Source: Nanohaloarchaea archaeon PL-Br10_U2g5 (lineage in GTDB: Archaea; Halobacteriota; Halobacteria; Halobacteriales; Haloferacaceae). Taken from it: a DNA stretch of 5,228 nucleotides. Under the pieces are notes generated by a model. It was not told the DNA's origin. It worked only from the letters and a program-made list of their open reading frames with translations, and searched no databases. Below are positions 1 through 5,228 of this stretch, one piece after another. The position numbers were made by a program, and so were the translations under genes. Each line of letters starts with the position of its first letter. Position 1 is the stretch's first letter. Where the stretch lies: NCBI GenBank assembly GCA_001564205.1, contig LKMY01000155.1:1-5228 (forward strand), read 5' to 3'.

Positions 1-168
1 AAGCCCCGCTACTCCGCGGGCGCAGATGAGTTCGAGAAATGGGAGAAGCGGTTCCTCCCCGCCCGTGACTACGGGACGCTCATCGTCACGACGAGCCACG
101 GCGTCATGAGCCACTACGAGGCCCGAGAGGAGGGCATCGGCGGCCAAGTGATCGCATACGTCTACTAA
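1..168 (+). CDS. rps8: 30S ribosomal protein S8 (uS8), 3' end only
   Basis: Only the last 55 codons are in the window, reading in frame 1 and ending at TAA 166-168; the start lies upstream. The fragment carries the C-terminal S8 signature: a [13 protein letters not shown] segment (fragment residues 24-36) followed by an EGIGG turn (about residues 44-48) and a short hydrophobic final strand ending in VYVY-like residues (IAYVY). In the family this C-terminal domain binds the central domain of 16S rRNA (helix 21 region) and is needed for early assembly of the 30S platform. In bacteria S8 is also the translational repressor of the spc operon; whether that holds here cannot be seen. It is followed 2 nt later by rpl6, the expected archaeal neighbour. 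Identification is secure; the length of the missing part is not known from this window. Confidence 0.96.
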   Translation, partial: KPRYSAGADEFEKWEKRFLPARDYGTLIVTTSHGVMSHYEAREEGIGGQVIAYVY

Positions 169-170
169 TA

Positions 171-704
171 ATGAACAGAGTCGAAATCGATATTCCGGAC
201 GACGTCTCCGCCGAGACCGACCACCTCGAACTCACCGTCGAGGGTCCCAACGGGAGCGTTACGCGACGCCTCTGGTACCCCGACATCGAGGTCACGGTCG
301 AAGACGGTGTCGTCGCTATCGCCTCCGAGAACGAGGACGCGAAGACGAACGCCACGGTCGGCACCTTCGAGAGCCACGTCTCCAACATGATCCACGGCGT
401 CACCGACGGATGGGAGTACACGATGGAAGTGTACTACGCCCACTTCCCGATGCAGGTGACCGTGGAGGGCGACGAGGTTGTCATCGAGAACTTCCTCGGC
501 GAGCGCGCACAGCGACGCACCCCGGTCCGCGGGGACACGGACGTACAGATCGACGGCGAGACGGTCACGCTTTCGGGCTCCGATAAGGAGGCCGTCGGGC
601 AGACCGCCGCCGACATCGAACAACTGACGAAGGTGACCGACAAGGACACGCGCGTCTTCCAAGACGGCGTGTACATCGTCGAGAAGCCCACCGGAGGTGC
701 CTAA
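171..704 (+). CDS. rpl6: 50S ribosomal protein L6 (uL6)
   Basis: A 177-residue protein, a normal length for archaeal uL6. The family fold is two similar alpha/beta domains; here they fall at roughly residues 1-82 and 85-170. Recognisable archaeal landmarks are the ELTVEGPNGSVTR strand-turn (about 20-32), the SHVSNMIHGVTDGWEY helix (about 68-83), the NFLGERAQR loop (about 107-115) and the TRVFQDGVYIVEK end (about 160-172). L6 binds 23S rRNA domain VI near the sarcin-ricin loop and the factor-binding site. The ATG at 171 is chosen because MNRVEIDIPDDV is the expected N-terminus and it begins just 2 nt after the rps8 stop. No Shine-Dalgarno core is visible upstream, so initiation probably depends on ribosomes finishing rps8. 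The protein is strongly acidic for a ribosomal protein, as expected for a salt-in halophile. Confidence 0.97.
   Translation: MNRVEIDIPDDVSAETDHLELTVEGPNGSVTRRLWYPDIEVTVEDGVVAIASENEDAKTNATVGTFESHVSNMIHGVTDGWEYTMEVYYAHFPMQVTVEGDEVVIENFLGERAQRRTPVRGDTDVQIDGETVTLSGSDKEAVGQTAADIEQLTKVTDKDTRVFQDGVYIVEKPTGGA
693..699 (+). promoter_or_regulatory. Shine-Dalgarno site of rpl32e
   Basis: GGAGGTG lies in the last codons of rpl6 and ends 8 nt before the ATG at 708. It matches the sequence complementary to the conserved 3' end of archaeal 16S rRNA, and supports the chosen rpl32e start. Confidence 0.8.
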
Positions 705-707
705 CAG

Positions 708-1421
708 ATGGCTGAAGAACTCGAAGACATCAGCGGTGTCGGTCCCTCGAAGGCGGACGCCCTTCGCGAGGCCGGCTACGAGACGGTCGAAGACGTGAAG
801 GCAGCCTCTCAGTCGGAGCTCTCCGAGGTCGACGGCGTCGGCAACGCGCTCGCTGCGCGTATCAAAGCCGACGTCGGCGGGCTCGAGGTCGACGAAGAGG
901 CAGACGCGGAGATCGAAGACGAGACCGACGAGGAGGAAGAAGCCGACGAGGCCGACACCGACGAAGACGTCGAAACTGAGCTTCGCGCCCGCGGTCACGC
1001 CGACAAGACGCCGGAACTGGACGACGATACCGCTCGCGCGCTCGCACAGAAGCACCGCGAGGGGAAGCCCCAGTTCAATCGGCAGGACTACCACAAGAAG
1101 AAGCGGATTCCCACCTCGTGGCGCAAGCCGCGCGGCGGGCTCTCCAAGCAGCGTCGTCGGATGAAAGCGAAGGGTCCCGTCGTTCAGGCGGGGTTCCGCT
1201 CGCCGACGGCCTCACGCGACCTGCATCCGAGCGGCTTCGAGGAGGTCCGCGTGCACAACACAGACGATCTCGAAGGCGTTGACGCCGATATGCAGGCGGT
1301 GCGAATCGCCTCAAAGGTCGGCGGACGGAAGCGCGAACTGATCGAGGACGAGGCGGAGGAGCGCGAGATCCGCGTGTTGAACCCGACCTACGTCGAAGTG
1401 GAGGTCGATGACGATGAGTGA
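708..1421 (+). CDS. rpl32e: 50S ribosomal protein L32e (eL32) with N-terminal helix-hairpin-helix domain
   Basis: A 237-residue protein, much longer than eL32 of most archaea and eukaryotes (about 130 residues). Three parts can be seen. Residues 5-55 contain two helix-hairpin-helix motifs, [16 protein letters not shown] (about 8-23) and [13 protein letters not shown] (about 40-52), of the kind found in DNA- and RNA-binding proteins. Residues 60-91 are a low-complexity acidic linker with 22 Asp/Glu in 32 positions. Residues from about 105 on are the eL32 core, with the basic [19 protein letters not shown] stretch (about 125-143), [12 protein letters not shown] and the conserved VGGRKRELI (about 204-212). 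eL32 binds 23S rRNA on the surface of the 50S subunit. The extension is, to my knowledge, typical of haloarchaeal eL32; its function is not established. The gene starts 3 nt after rpl6 with a good Shine-Dalgarno site. An 8-nt overlap (ATGAGTGA) joins it to rpl19e. Confidence 0.96.
   Translation: MAEELEDISGVGPSKADALREAGYETVEDVKAASQSELSEVDGVGNALAARIKADVGGLEVDEEADAEIEDETDEEEEADEADTDEDVETELRARGHADKTPELDDDTARALAQKHREGKPQFNRQDYHKKKRIPTSWRKPRGGLSKQRRRMKAKGPVVQAGFRSPTASRDLHPSGFEEVRVHNTDDLEGVDADMQAVRIASKVGGRKRELIEDEAEEREIRVLNPTYVEVEVDDDE
1400..1405 (+). promoter_or_regulatory. Shine-Dalgarno site of rpl19e
   Basis: GGAGGT lies inside the end of rpl32e. It is 8 nt before the ATG at 1414 but only 2 nt before the alternative in-frame ATG at 1408. 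The normal spacing favours 1414. Confidence 0.7.
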
Positions 1422-1875
1422 CCTAAAAGCACAGAAACGGCTCGCAGCGGACGAGCTCGACGTCGGCAAGGGCCGTGTCTGGCTCGACCCCGAGGCACAA
1501 GAAGAGGTCGAGGACGCGATTACCCGTGAGGATATCCGCGAACTCATCGACCAGGGAACGATCCGCGCGAAAGACGCGAAGACAAACTCCCGCGGTCGAG
1601 CCCGCGAGCGTGCCGAGAAGCGCTCGTACGGCCACAAAAGCGGGGCCGGAACCCGGAAAGGGAAAGCCGGAGCGCGACAGAACACCAAAGACGACTGGAA
1701 GGCGCGCATCCGCGCACAGCGGGCCCGCCTGAAGGAGCTCCGCGACGAGAAAGACGTGCTCGACGCCACAGAGTACCGCACGCTGTACAACAAAGCGAGC
1801 GGTGGCGAGTTCGAGGACGTCGCCCGGCTGGAGGCGTACATCCAGACGCAGTACGGTTACGAGGTGACGAACTAA
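1414..1875 (+). CDS. rpl19e: 50S ribosomal protein L19e (eL19)
   Basis: From the ATG at 1414 the product has 153 residues, close to the usual size of archaeal eL19. Landmarks are the N-terminal [20 protein letters not shown] segment (4-23), the [14 protein letters not shown] helix (35-48), and the very basic [19 protein letters not shown] and [12 protein letters not shown] regions (about 59-89), then long helices [20 protein letters not shown] (93-112). eL19 has no bacterial homologue; it binds 23S rRNA close to the exit-tunnel side and reaches the subunit interface with its long helices. An in-frame ATG at 1408 would add Met-Thr, but family N-termini begin M-(S/T)-D-L and the Shine-Dalgarno spacing also favours 1414. 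The first 8 nt overlap the end of rpl32e and the last base is shared with the rpl18 ATG (TAATG), which suggests translational coupling at both ends. Confidence 0.95.
   Translation: MSDLKAQKRLAADELDVGKGRVWLDPEAQEEVEDAITREDIRELIDQGTIRAKDAKTNSRGRARERAEKRSYGHKSGAGTRKGKAGARQNTKDDWKARIRAQRARLKELRDEKDVLDATEYRTLYNKASGGEFEDVARLEAYIQTQYGYEVTN
1861..1867 (+). promoter_or_regulatory. Shine-Dalgarno site of rpl18
   Basis: GAGGTGA lies in the last codons of rpl19e, 7 nt before the rpl18 ATG at 1875. It is a seven-base match to the expected anti-Shine-Dalgarno partner, among the strongest in the window. Confidence 0.8.
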
Positions 1876-2432
1876 TGGCGACAGGACCACGATACAAGGT
1901 GCCGATGCGGCGCCGCCGCGAGGTCCGGACGGATTACCATCAGCGGTTGCGCCTGCTGAAATCGGGCAAACCTCGTCTGGTCGCCCGGGTGAGCAACGCT
2001 CACGTCAGGGCGCAGCTGGTGACTCCCGGACCCGACGGCGACGAGACCCACGCGGCCGCCTCCAGCGAGGAGCTCGCTGAGTACGGCTGGGACGCCCCGA
2101 CGGGCAACCTCCCCAGCGCGTATCTCACGGGCTATCTCGCGGGCGCCCGCGCCGTCGACGCCGGCCTCGATGAGGCCGTCCTCGACATTGGGCTCAACAC
2201 GGCGACGCCCGGCAACAAGACGTTCGCAGTACAGGAAGGAGCGATCGATGCCGGCCTCGAGATCCCCCACAACGACAGCGTGTTGGCCGACTGGTCGCGC
2301 ACGCGTGGCGAGCATATCGCCGCGTACGCCGAGCAGCTCGACGAGCCGCTGTACAGCGGTGATTTCGATGCGGCCGAGTTACCCGAGCACTTCGACGACG
2401 TGCTCGCGACAATCCAGGAGGACCATGAGTAG
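1875..2432 (+). CDS. rpl18: 50S ribosomal protein L18 (uL18)
   Basis: A 185-residue protein of the long archaeal/eukaryotic type (bacterial L18 is about 120 residues). The N-terminus [34 protein letters not shown] (1-34) is the basic 5S rRNA-contacting tail, followed by the [15 protein letters not shown] strand region (34-48), the helix [13 protein letters not shown] (81-93), the DIGLN-(5 residues)[15 protein letters not shown] core (104-128) and [22 protein letters not shown] (132-153). The C-terminal 30 residues are acidic and match the archaeal extension. uL18 binds 5S rRNA with uL5 and anchors the central protuberance. The ATG at 1875 shares its A with the rpl19e stop codon, and the last 8 nt overlap the start of rps5 (ATGAGTAG). 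It is the only gene here ending in TAG among those whose stop is seen. Confidence 0.97.
   Translation: MATGPRYKVPMRRRREVRTDYHQRLRLLKSGKPRLVARVSNAHVRAQLVTPGPDGDETHAAASSEELAEYGWDAPTGNLPSAYLTGYLAGARAVDAGLDEAVLDIGLNTATPGNKTFAVQEGAIDAGLEIPHNDSVLADWSRTRGEHIAAYAEQLDEPLYSGDFDAAELPEHFDDVLATIQEDHE
2417..2421 (+). promoter_or_regulatory. Shine-Dalgarno-like site of rps5, closely spaced
   Basis: GGAGG ends only 3 nt before the rps5 ATG at 2425, much closer than the 7-10 nt after the GAGG core at the other internal starts. No alternative start nearby has better spacing (next in-frame ATG is at 2500), so this is either a weakly effective site or initiation relies on the 8-nt overlap with rpl18. Confidence 0.55.
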
Positions 2433-3072
2433 ACACAACGACGGCTGGGAGCCGCGCACGCGGCTCGGCCGGCAAGTACAGGACGGCGACATCTCGTCGA
2501 TGGAACAGGCGCTTGACTCCGGCCTCCCGCTGAAGGAGGCGGAGATCGTCGACCAGCTCCTCCCGGGGCTGGAAGACGAGGTGCTGGACATCAACATGGT
2601 CCAGCGCATGACCGACTCCGGACGGCGCGTGAAGTTCCGCTGTGTGGTCGCCGTGGGTAACCGCGACGGCTACCTCGGCTACGCGCAGGCCCGCGACGAT
2701 CAGGTCGGCGGCGCGATCCAAAAGGCGATCGACGTCGCGAAGCTGAATATCATCAAGGTCGACCGTGGCTCCGGCTCCTGGGAGGACCAGCCCGGCGGCA
2801 CGAACTCCCTGACCCGAACGGCGAACGGAAAGGCCGGCTCCGTTACGGTCGAGATCAAGCCCGCCCCGCAGGGGTTGGGCCTCGCGGCCGCGGAGACGGT
2901 CCGCAACATCCTAGAGCTTGCCGGCGTCGAGGACGCATGGACGAACTCCGATGGAAACACGCGCACGACGGTGAACCTCGCGAAAGCGACGTTCAACGCC
3001 TTAGAGAACGCGGCGCAGTCCCGCACGCCACAACACGCGCGTGAAGTCCACTACGATGAGGTGAGCAAGTGA
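2425..3072 (+). CDS. rps5: 30S ribosomal protein S5 (uS5)
   Basis: A 215-residue protein with the archaeal/eukaryotic uS5 (S2e-like) layout. Residues 1-48 are the N-terminal extension ([13 protein letters not shown] at 7-19). Residues about 49-112 are the S5 double-stranded-RNA-binding-like domain, with [18 protein letters not shown] (55-72) and the [13 protein letters not shown] loop (75-87). Residues about 130-195 are the C-terminal domain with the conserved [22 protein letters not shown] segment (146-167). uS5 lies at the mRNA entry side of the 30S subunit and contributes to decoding accuracy and helicase activity at mRNA entry. The frame is open well upstream, but the start is placed at the ATG at 2425 because the N-terminus [15 protein letters not shown] fits the haloarchaeal family, and upstream codons would lie deep in rpl18. 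Its stop shares the TGATG motif with rpl30. Confidence 0.96.
   Translation: MSRHNDGWEPRTRLGRQVQDGDISSMEQALDSGLPLKEAEIVDQLLPGLEDEVLDINMVQRMTDSGRRVKFRCVVAVGNRDGYLGYAQARDDQVGGAIQKAIDVAKLNIIKVDRGSGSWEDQPGGTNSLTRTANGKAGSVTVEIKPAPQGLGLAAAETVRNILELAGVEDAWTNSDGNTRTTVNLAKATFNALENAAQSRTPQHAREVHYDEVSK
3058..3064 (+). promoter_or_regulatory. Shine-Dalgarno site of rpl30
   Basis: GAGGTGA, in the final codons of rps5, ends 7 nt before the ATG at 3072. The same site and spacing occur before rpl18, which supports ATG 3072 over the GTG at 3069. Confidence 0.8.
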
Positions 3073-3536
3073 TGCAAGTAATCGTGCAGCTTCGCGGTGA
3101 CGTCAACCTCGAGTACGGCGTCGAAGACACGCTCGACATGCTGAACGTCGGGCGCGTCAACCACGCGACGTTCGTCCCCGAGACGGACTCGTACCGCGGC
3201 ATGATCACCAAGGTGAACGACATCGTCGCGTTCGGGGAGCCGAGCGTCGACGCCGTTGCGTCCACCATCGCTCGACGCGGTGAGCCCCTCGAAGGCTCCG
3301 CCGACATCGACGACGAGTGGATCGACGACAACACCGACTACGCCGACCTCGAGTCGCTCGCGGACGCGCTCGTCGCGGAAGAGACGACCCTGCGCGAGCA
3401 GGGACTCTCCCCGACGCTGCGGCTCCACGCGCCTCGCGGCGGTCACGAAGGTATCAAACACCCGGTGATCGAGGGCGGTGAGCTCGGTCGCCACACGACA
3501 GAAGAGATCGACAGTCTCCTGGAGGCCATGCGATGA
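3072..3536 (+). CDS. rpl30: 50S ribosomal protein L30 (uL30)
   Basis: A 154-residue protein of the long archaeal/eukaryotic L30/L7 type; bacterial L30 has only about 60 residues. The shared core is residues 1-55: the QVIVQLRGDVN strand (2-12), the DTLDMLNVGRVNHATFVPE helix-strand (19-37) and YRGMITKVNDIVAFGEP (41-57). The archaeal C-terminal part contains an acidic DIDDEWIDDNTDY stretch (78-90), then LREQGLSPTLRLHAPRGGHEGIKHP (107-131) and a final helix ending LLEAMR. uL30 binds 23S rRNA domain II and 5S-proximal regions of the 50S subunit. A GTG at 3069 would add one residue; ATG 3072 is preferred because it begins MQVIVQLRG like its relatives and lies 7 nt from the GAGGTGA site. Its stop overlaps the rpl15 start by 4 nt (ATGA). 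Confidence 0.96.
   Translation: MQVIVQLRGDVNLEYGVEDTLDMLNVGRVNHATFVPETDSYRGMITKVNDIVAFGEPSVDAVASTIARRGEPLEGSADIDDEWIDDNTDYADLESLADALVAEETTLREQGLSPTLRLHAPRGGHEGIKHPVIEGGELGRHTTEEIDSLLEAMR
3521..3525 (+). promoter_or_regulatory. Shine-Dalgarno site of rpl15
   Basis: GGAGG near the end of rpl30 ends 7 nt before the ATG at 3533. An ATG at 3528 lies between them but is in the rpl30 frame and codes for its penultimate methionine. Confidence 0.7.
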
Positions 3537-4030
3537 CGAGCAAGAAACGTCGACAGCGAGGATCGCGGACGCACGGCGGCGGCACGCACAAGAACCGGCG
3601 CGGCGCCGGTCACCGCGGTGGTCGCGGTGCGGCCGGTCGCTCGAAACACGAGTTCCACAACTACGGTCCGCTCGGCAAGTACGGGTTCAAGCGCCCCGCG
3701 GACGCACAGACAGAGGTCCTCGAAGTCACGGTGCAGAAGCTCGACGAGGATGCGGCGCTGTACGCCGCTGAAGGTCTCGCCGAGGAAGACGGCGACGCGT
3801 ACGTCATCGACGCGCGAGACGTCATTGACGACGGCTACGATGCCGACGTTGTGAAAGTGCTCGGTGGCGGACAAGTCCGTCGGGAGCTTCACATCACGGC
3901 TGACGCCTTCACCGCTGGAGCGGTCGAACTCATCGAAGAGGCCGGCGGCGAGGCGACGCTCTCCGAGCGCGCCGAAGAAGCCGCTGACGAACCAGAAAAC
4001 ACTTCGGACGACGAAGCAAACGAGGCGTAA
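3533..4030 (+). CDS. rpl15: 50S ribosomal protein L15 (uL15)
   Basis: A 165-residue protein with the archaeal uL15 pattern. The N-terminal 50 residues are Gly/Arg/Lys/His-rich (RQRGSRTHGGGTHKNRRGAG at 7-26), forming the extended tail that threads into 23S rRNA. YGPLGKYGFKRP (44-55) follows. The globular C-terminal domain holds the signature VVKVLGGGQVRRELHITADAFTAGAVELIEEAGG (about 106-139). The last 21 residues (145-165) form an acidic tail with 10 Asp/Glu, probably a haloadaptive addition beyond the conserved fold. uL15 is a late-stage organiser of the 50S core. The ATG at 3533 overlaps the rpl30 stop as ATGA, and TAA 4028-4030 is followed 2 nt later by secY, its usual neighbour in both archaea and bacteria. 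Confidence 0.96.
   Translation: MTSKKRRQRGSRTHGGGTHKNRRGAGHRGGRGAAGRSKHEFHNYGPLGKYGFKRPADAQTEVLEVTVQKLDEDAALYAAEGLAEEDGDAYVIDARDVIDDGYDADVVKVLGGGQVRRELHITADAFTAGAVELIEEAGGEATLSERAEEAADEPENTSDDEANEA
4022..4025 (+). promoter_or_regulatory. Weak Shine-Dalgarno core of secY
   Basis: A four-base GAGG in the last codons of rpl15 ends 7 nt before the secY ATG at 4033. The match is shorter than at rpl18, rpl30 or rpl32e, so secY may be initiated less efficiently than the ribosomal genes. That last point is inference. Confidence 0.5.
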
Positions 4031-4032
4031 CG

Positions 4033-5228
4033 ATGAGTTGGAAGGAGGTCGCCGAACCGGTACTCACGCGGATGCCCGTCGTGGAGCGACCCGCGGGTCA
4101 CGTTCCGTTCAAGCGGAAGCTCATGTGGACGGCCGGAATCCTGATCGTCTACTTCTTTTTGACCAATATCAACCCGTTCGGGTTGGCGGCCGGTCAAGGG
4201 ACAGACTTCTTCGGGCAGTTCCGGTCGATACTCGCCGGCGAGTCCGGTTCGCTGCTGCAGGTCGGTATCGGTCCGATCGTTACGGCATCGATTGTCTTGC
4301 AGCTGCTCGGCGGTGCGAACCTACTCGGGCTCGACACGAACGATCCGCGTGACCAGATCCTGTATCAGGGACTGCAGAAACTGCTGGTGATCATCGTCAC
4401 TGCACTGACGGCGGCTCCGATGGTGTTCACTGGCGAGTTCCTTCCAGCCGACCCGGCCGTCTCACAGGCGCTCGGGATCGGAACCTTCGGCGTCGAGCTG
4501 CTGATCTTCTCTCAGGTGTTCATCGGCGGCGTCCTGATCCTGTTCATGGACGAAATCGTGAGCAAATGGGGTGTCGGCTCCGGTGTTGGCCTGTTTATTA
4601 TTGCCGCCGTGAGCCAGCAGATCGTCGGCGGGTTCTTCAGCTTCTCCGCGCTCGGCGAGCCCGGCTTCTTCGCAAGCTGGTACGGGCTCATCTTCGGTGA
4701 TGCGCCGGTGTCGTTGTCGCCGTTCACCGCGGAGGGACTCCAGAACCTGCTGTTCGAGCCGGGGAGTATCCTCGCGCTGTTCACGACGGTGTTCATCTTC
4801 GGGATCGTCGTCTATGCGGAGTCGGTTCGCGTCGAGATCCCACTGTCACACGCCCGCGTGAAGGGTGCGCGTGGGCGATTCCCGGTGAAGCTCATCTACG
4901 CGTCCGTCCTGCCGATGATCCTCGTTCGCGCGCTGCAGGCGAACATCCAGTTCCTCGGCCAGATCCTCTCCTCGCAGTGGGCGGGGATGCCTTCGTGGCT
5001 CGGCGTGTACAGCGACCAGGGGCAACCCATCTCCGGGTTCTTCTACTACCTGAACCCGATTCAAGCACGGACCGAGTGGATGTGGTTCCTCGGAGAGATC
5101 CCGGCGTCTGTCGAGCCGTGGATGATCGCAGTTCGGCTCGCCGTCGACCTGACGTTCATGGTCATCGGCGGAGCGATCTTCGCCATCTTCTGGGTCGAAA
5201 CGACCGGCATGGGTCCGGAAGCGACGGC
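4033..5228 (+). CDS. secY: Preprotein translocase subunit SecY (Sec61 alpha), 5' part
   Basis: An open frame of 398 codons runs off the window end without a stop; haloarchaeal SecY is usually around 480-490 residues, so about the last fifth (TM9-TM10 and the C-terminal tail) is missing. SecY is the channel of the Sec translocon in the cell membrane, working with SecE and Sec61-beta. By reading hydrophobicity, membrane segments are about residues 30-45 (TM1), 77-94 (TM2b), 110-135 (TM3), 152-172 (TM4), 181-202 (TM5), 243-262 (TM6), 285-312 (TM7) and 366-388 (TM8). Residues about 56-69 are the plug helix, before VGIGPIVTASIVLQLL. The cytosolic 6/7 loop (263-284, VRVEIPLSHARVKGARGR) is the conserved ribosome-docking loop. 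The start MSWKEVAEPVLTRMP with VPFKRKL before TM1 is typical. It lies 2 nt after rpl15. No TATA-like promoter precedes it, so it is probably transcribed with the ribosomal genes. Confidence 0.97.
   Translation, partial: MSWKEVAEPVLTRMPVVERPAGHVPFKRKLMWTAGILIVYFFLTNINPFGLAAGQGTDFFGQFRSILAGESGSLLQVGIGPIVTASIVLQLLGGANLLGLDTNDPRDQILYQGLQKLLVIIVTALTAAPMVFTGEFLPADPAVSQALGIGTFGVELLIFSQVFIGGVLILFMDEIVSKWGVGSGVGLFIIAAVSQQIVGGFFSFSALGEPGFFASWYGLIFGDAPVSLSPFTAEGLQNLLFEPGSILALFTTVFIFGIVVYAESVRVEIPLSHARVKGARGRFPVKLIYASVLPMILVRALQANIQFLGQILSSQWAGMPSWLGVYSDQGQPISGFFYYLNPIQARTEWMWFLGEIPASVEPWMIAVRLAVDLTFMVIGGAIFAIFWVETTGMGPEAT

Noticed and set aside
876..980. GA-rich, purine-skewed low-complexity DNA as a possible repeat or regulatory element
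   Set aside because: The skew comes directly from GAG/GAA/GAC codons of the eL32 acidic linker, and the repeats are not regular at the nucleotide level.
165..1094. Long open frame on the - strand (309 codons) opposite rpl6 and rpl32e
   Set aside because: It is a shadow of GC-rich coding: antisense frames stay open when third positions are mostly G or C. Its translation is a low-complexity run of Val, Gly, Leu, Arg and Asp without a recognisable motif, and the + strand genes here are beyond doubt.
2157..2260. Near-identical 14-bp repeats in rpl18 (2157-2170 and 2247-2260)
   Set aside because: Both encode Asp-Ala-Gly-Leu in the conserved uL18 fold with preferred codons; one mismatch and a 90-nt offset in the same frame fit coincidence rather than a functional repeat.
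1423..2315. Antisense open frames opposite rpl19e and rpl18
   Set aside because: Same codon-bias shadow effect. Translations look like reversed ribosomal-protein coding with no domain, and they overlap essential conserved genes entirely.
2170..2424. Upstream extension of the rps5 frame to an ATG at 2170
   Set aside because: The added 85 residues are Ser/Arg/Thr-rich out-of-frame reading of rpl18 and match nothing in uS5. The family N-terminus begins at the ATG at 2425.
4150..4172. AT-rich patch near the start of secY as a possible promoter
   Set aside because: It codes for the end of TM1 (Phe and Asn codons) in secY, so the composition follows from the protein. It lies inside the gene, with no gene start downstream.
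4591..4602. TATA-like TTTATTATT inside secY
   Set aside because: It encodes Leu-Phe-Ile-Ile of TM5. There is no gene start in the next few hundred bases on either strand that it could serve.

Overview
The window is a single, uninterrupted stretch of ribosomal-protein genes, all on the + strand. It is the distal part of an archaeal spc-type operon and runs into secY. High GC at third codon positions, very acidic proteins (even the ribosomal proteins carry Asp/Glu-rich segments), and the eukaryote/archaea-type proteins eL32 and eL19 inserted between uL6 and uL18 point to a halophilic archaeon of class Halobacteria. Genus cannot be assigned from what is visible.

Layout: end of rps8 (uS8, 5' end outside the window) - rpl6 (uL6) - rpl32e (eL32 with an N-terminal helix-hairpin-helix domain and acidic linker) - rpl19e (eL19) - rpl18 (uL18) - rps5 (uS5) - rpl30 (uL30) - rpl15 (uL15) - secY (first ~398 codons; 3' end outside the window). 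This is the usual archaeal gene order. Gaps between genes are at most 3 nt and five junctions overlap by 1 to 8 nt, so there is no room for internal promoters or terminators. The genes are almost certainly transcribed together and translationally coupled. Seven of the eight internal starts have a Shine-Dalgarno core inside the last codons of the preceding gene; the rpl6 start does not.

Functionally, the operon makes two small-subunit proteins (uS8, uS5), six large-subunit proteins (uL6, eL32, eL19, uL18, uL30, uL15), and the channel subunit of the Sec translocon. Ribosome assembly is thus linked to membrane protein export. eL19, which lies at the polypeptide exit-tunnel side of the large subunit, is close to where SecY docks.

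I found no mobile element, CRISPR, structural RNA gene, or novel system. The only domain architecture worth a second look is the HhH-acidic extension on eL32, probably a known haloarchaeal trait of unclear function. The remaining observations concern start-site choice and translation coupling.
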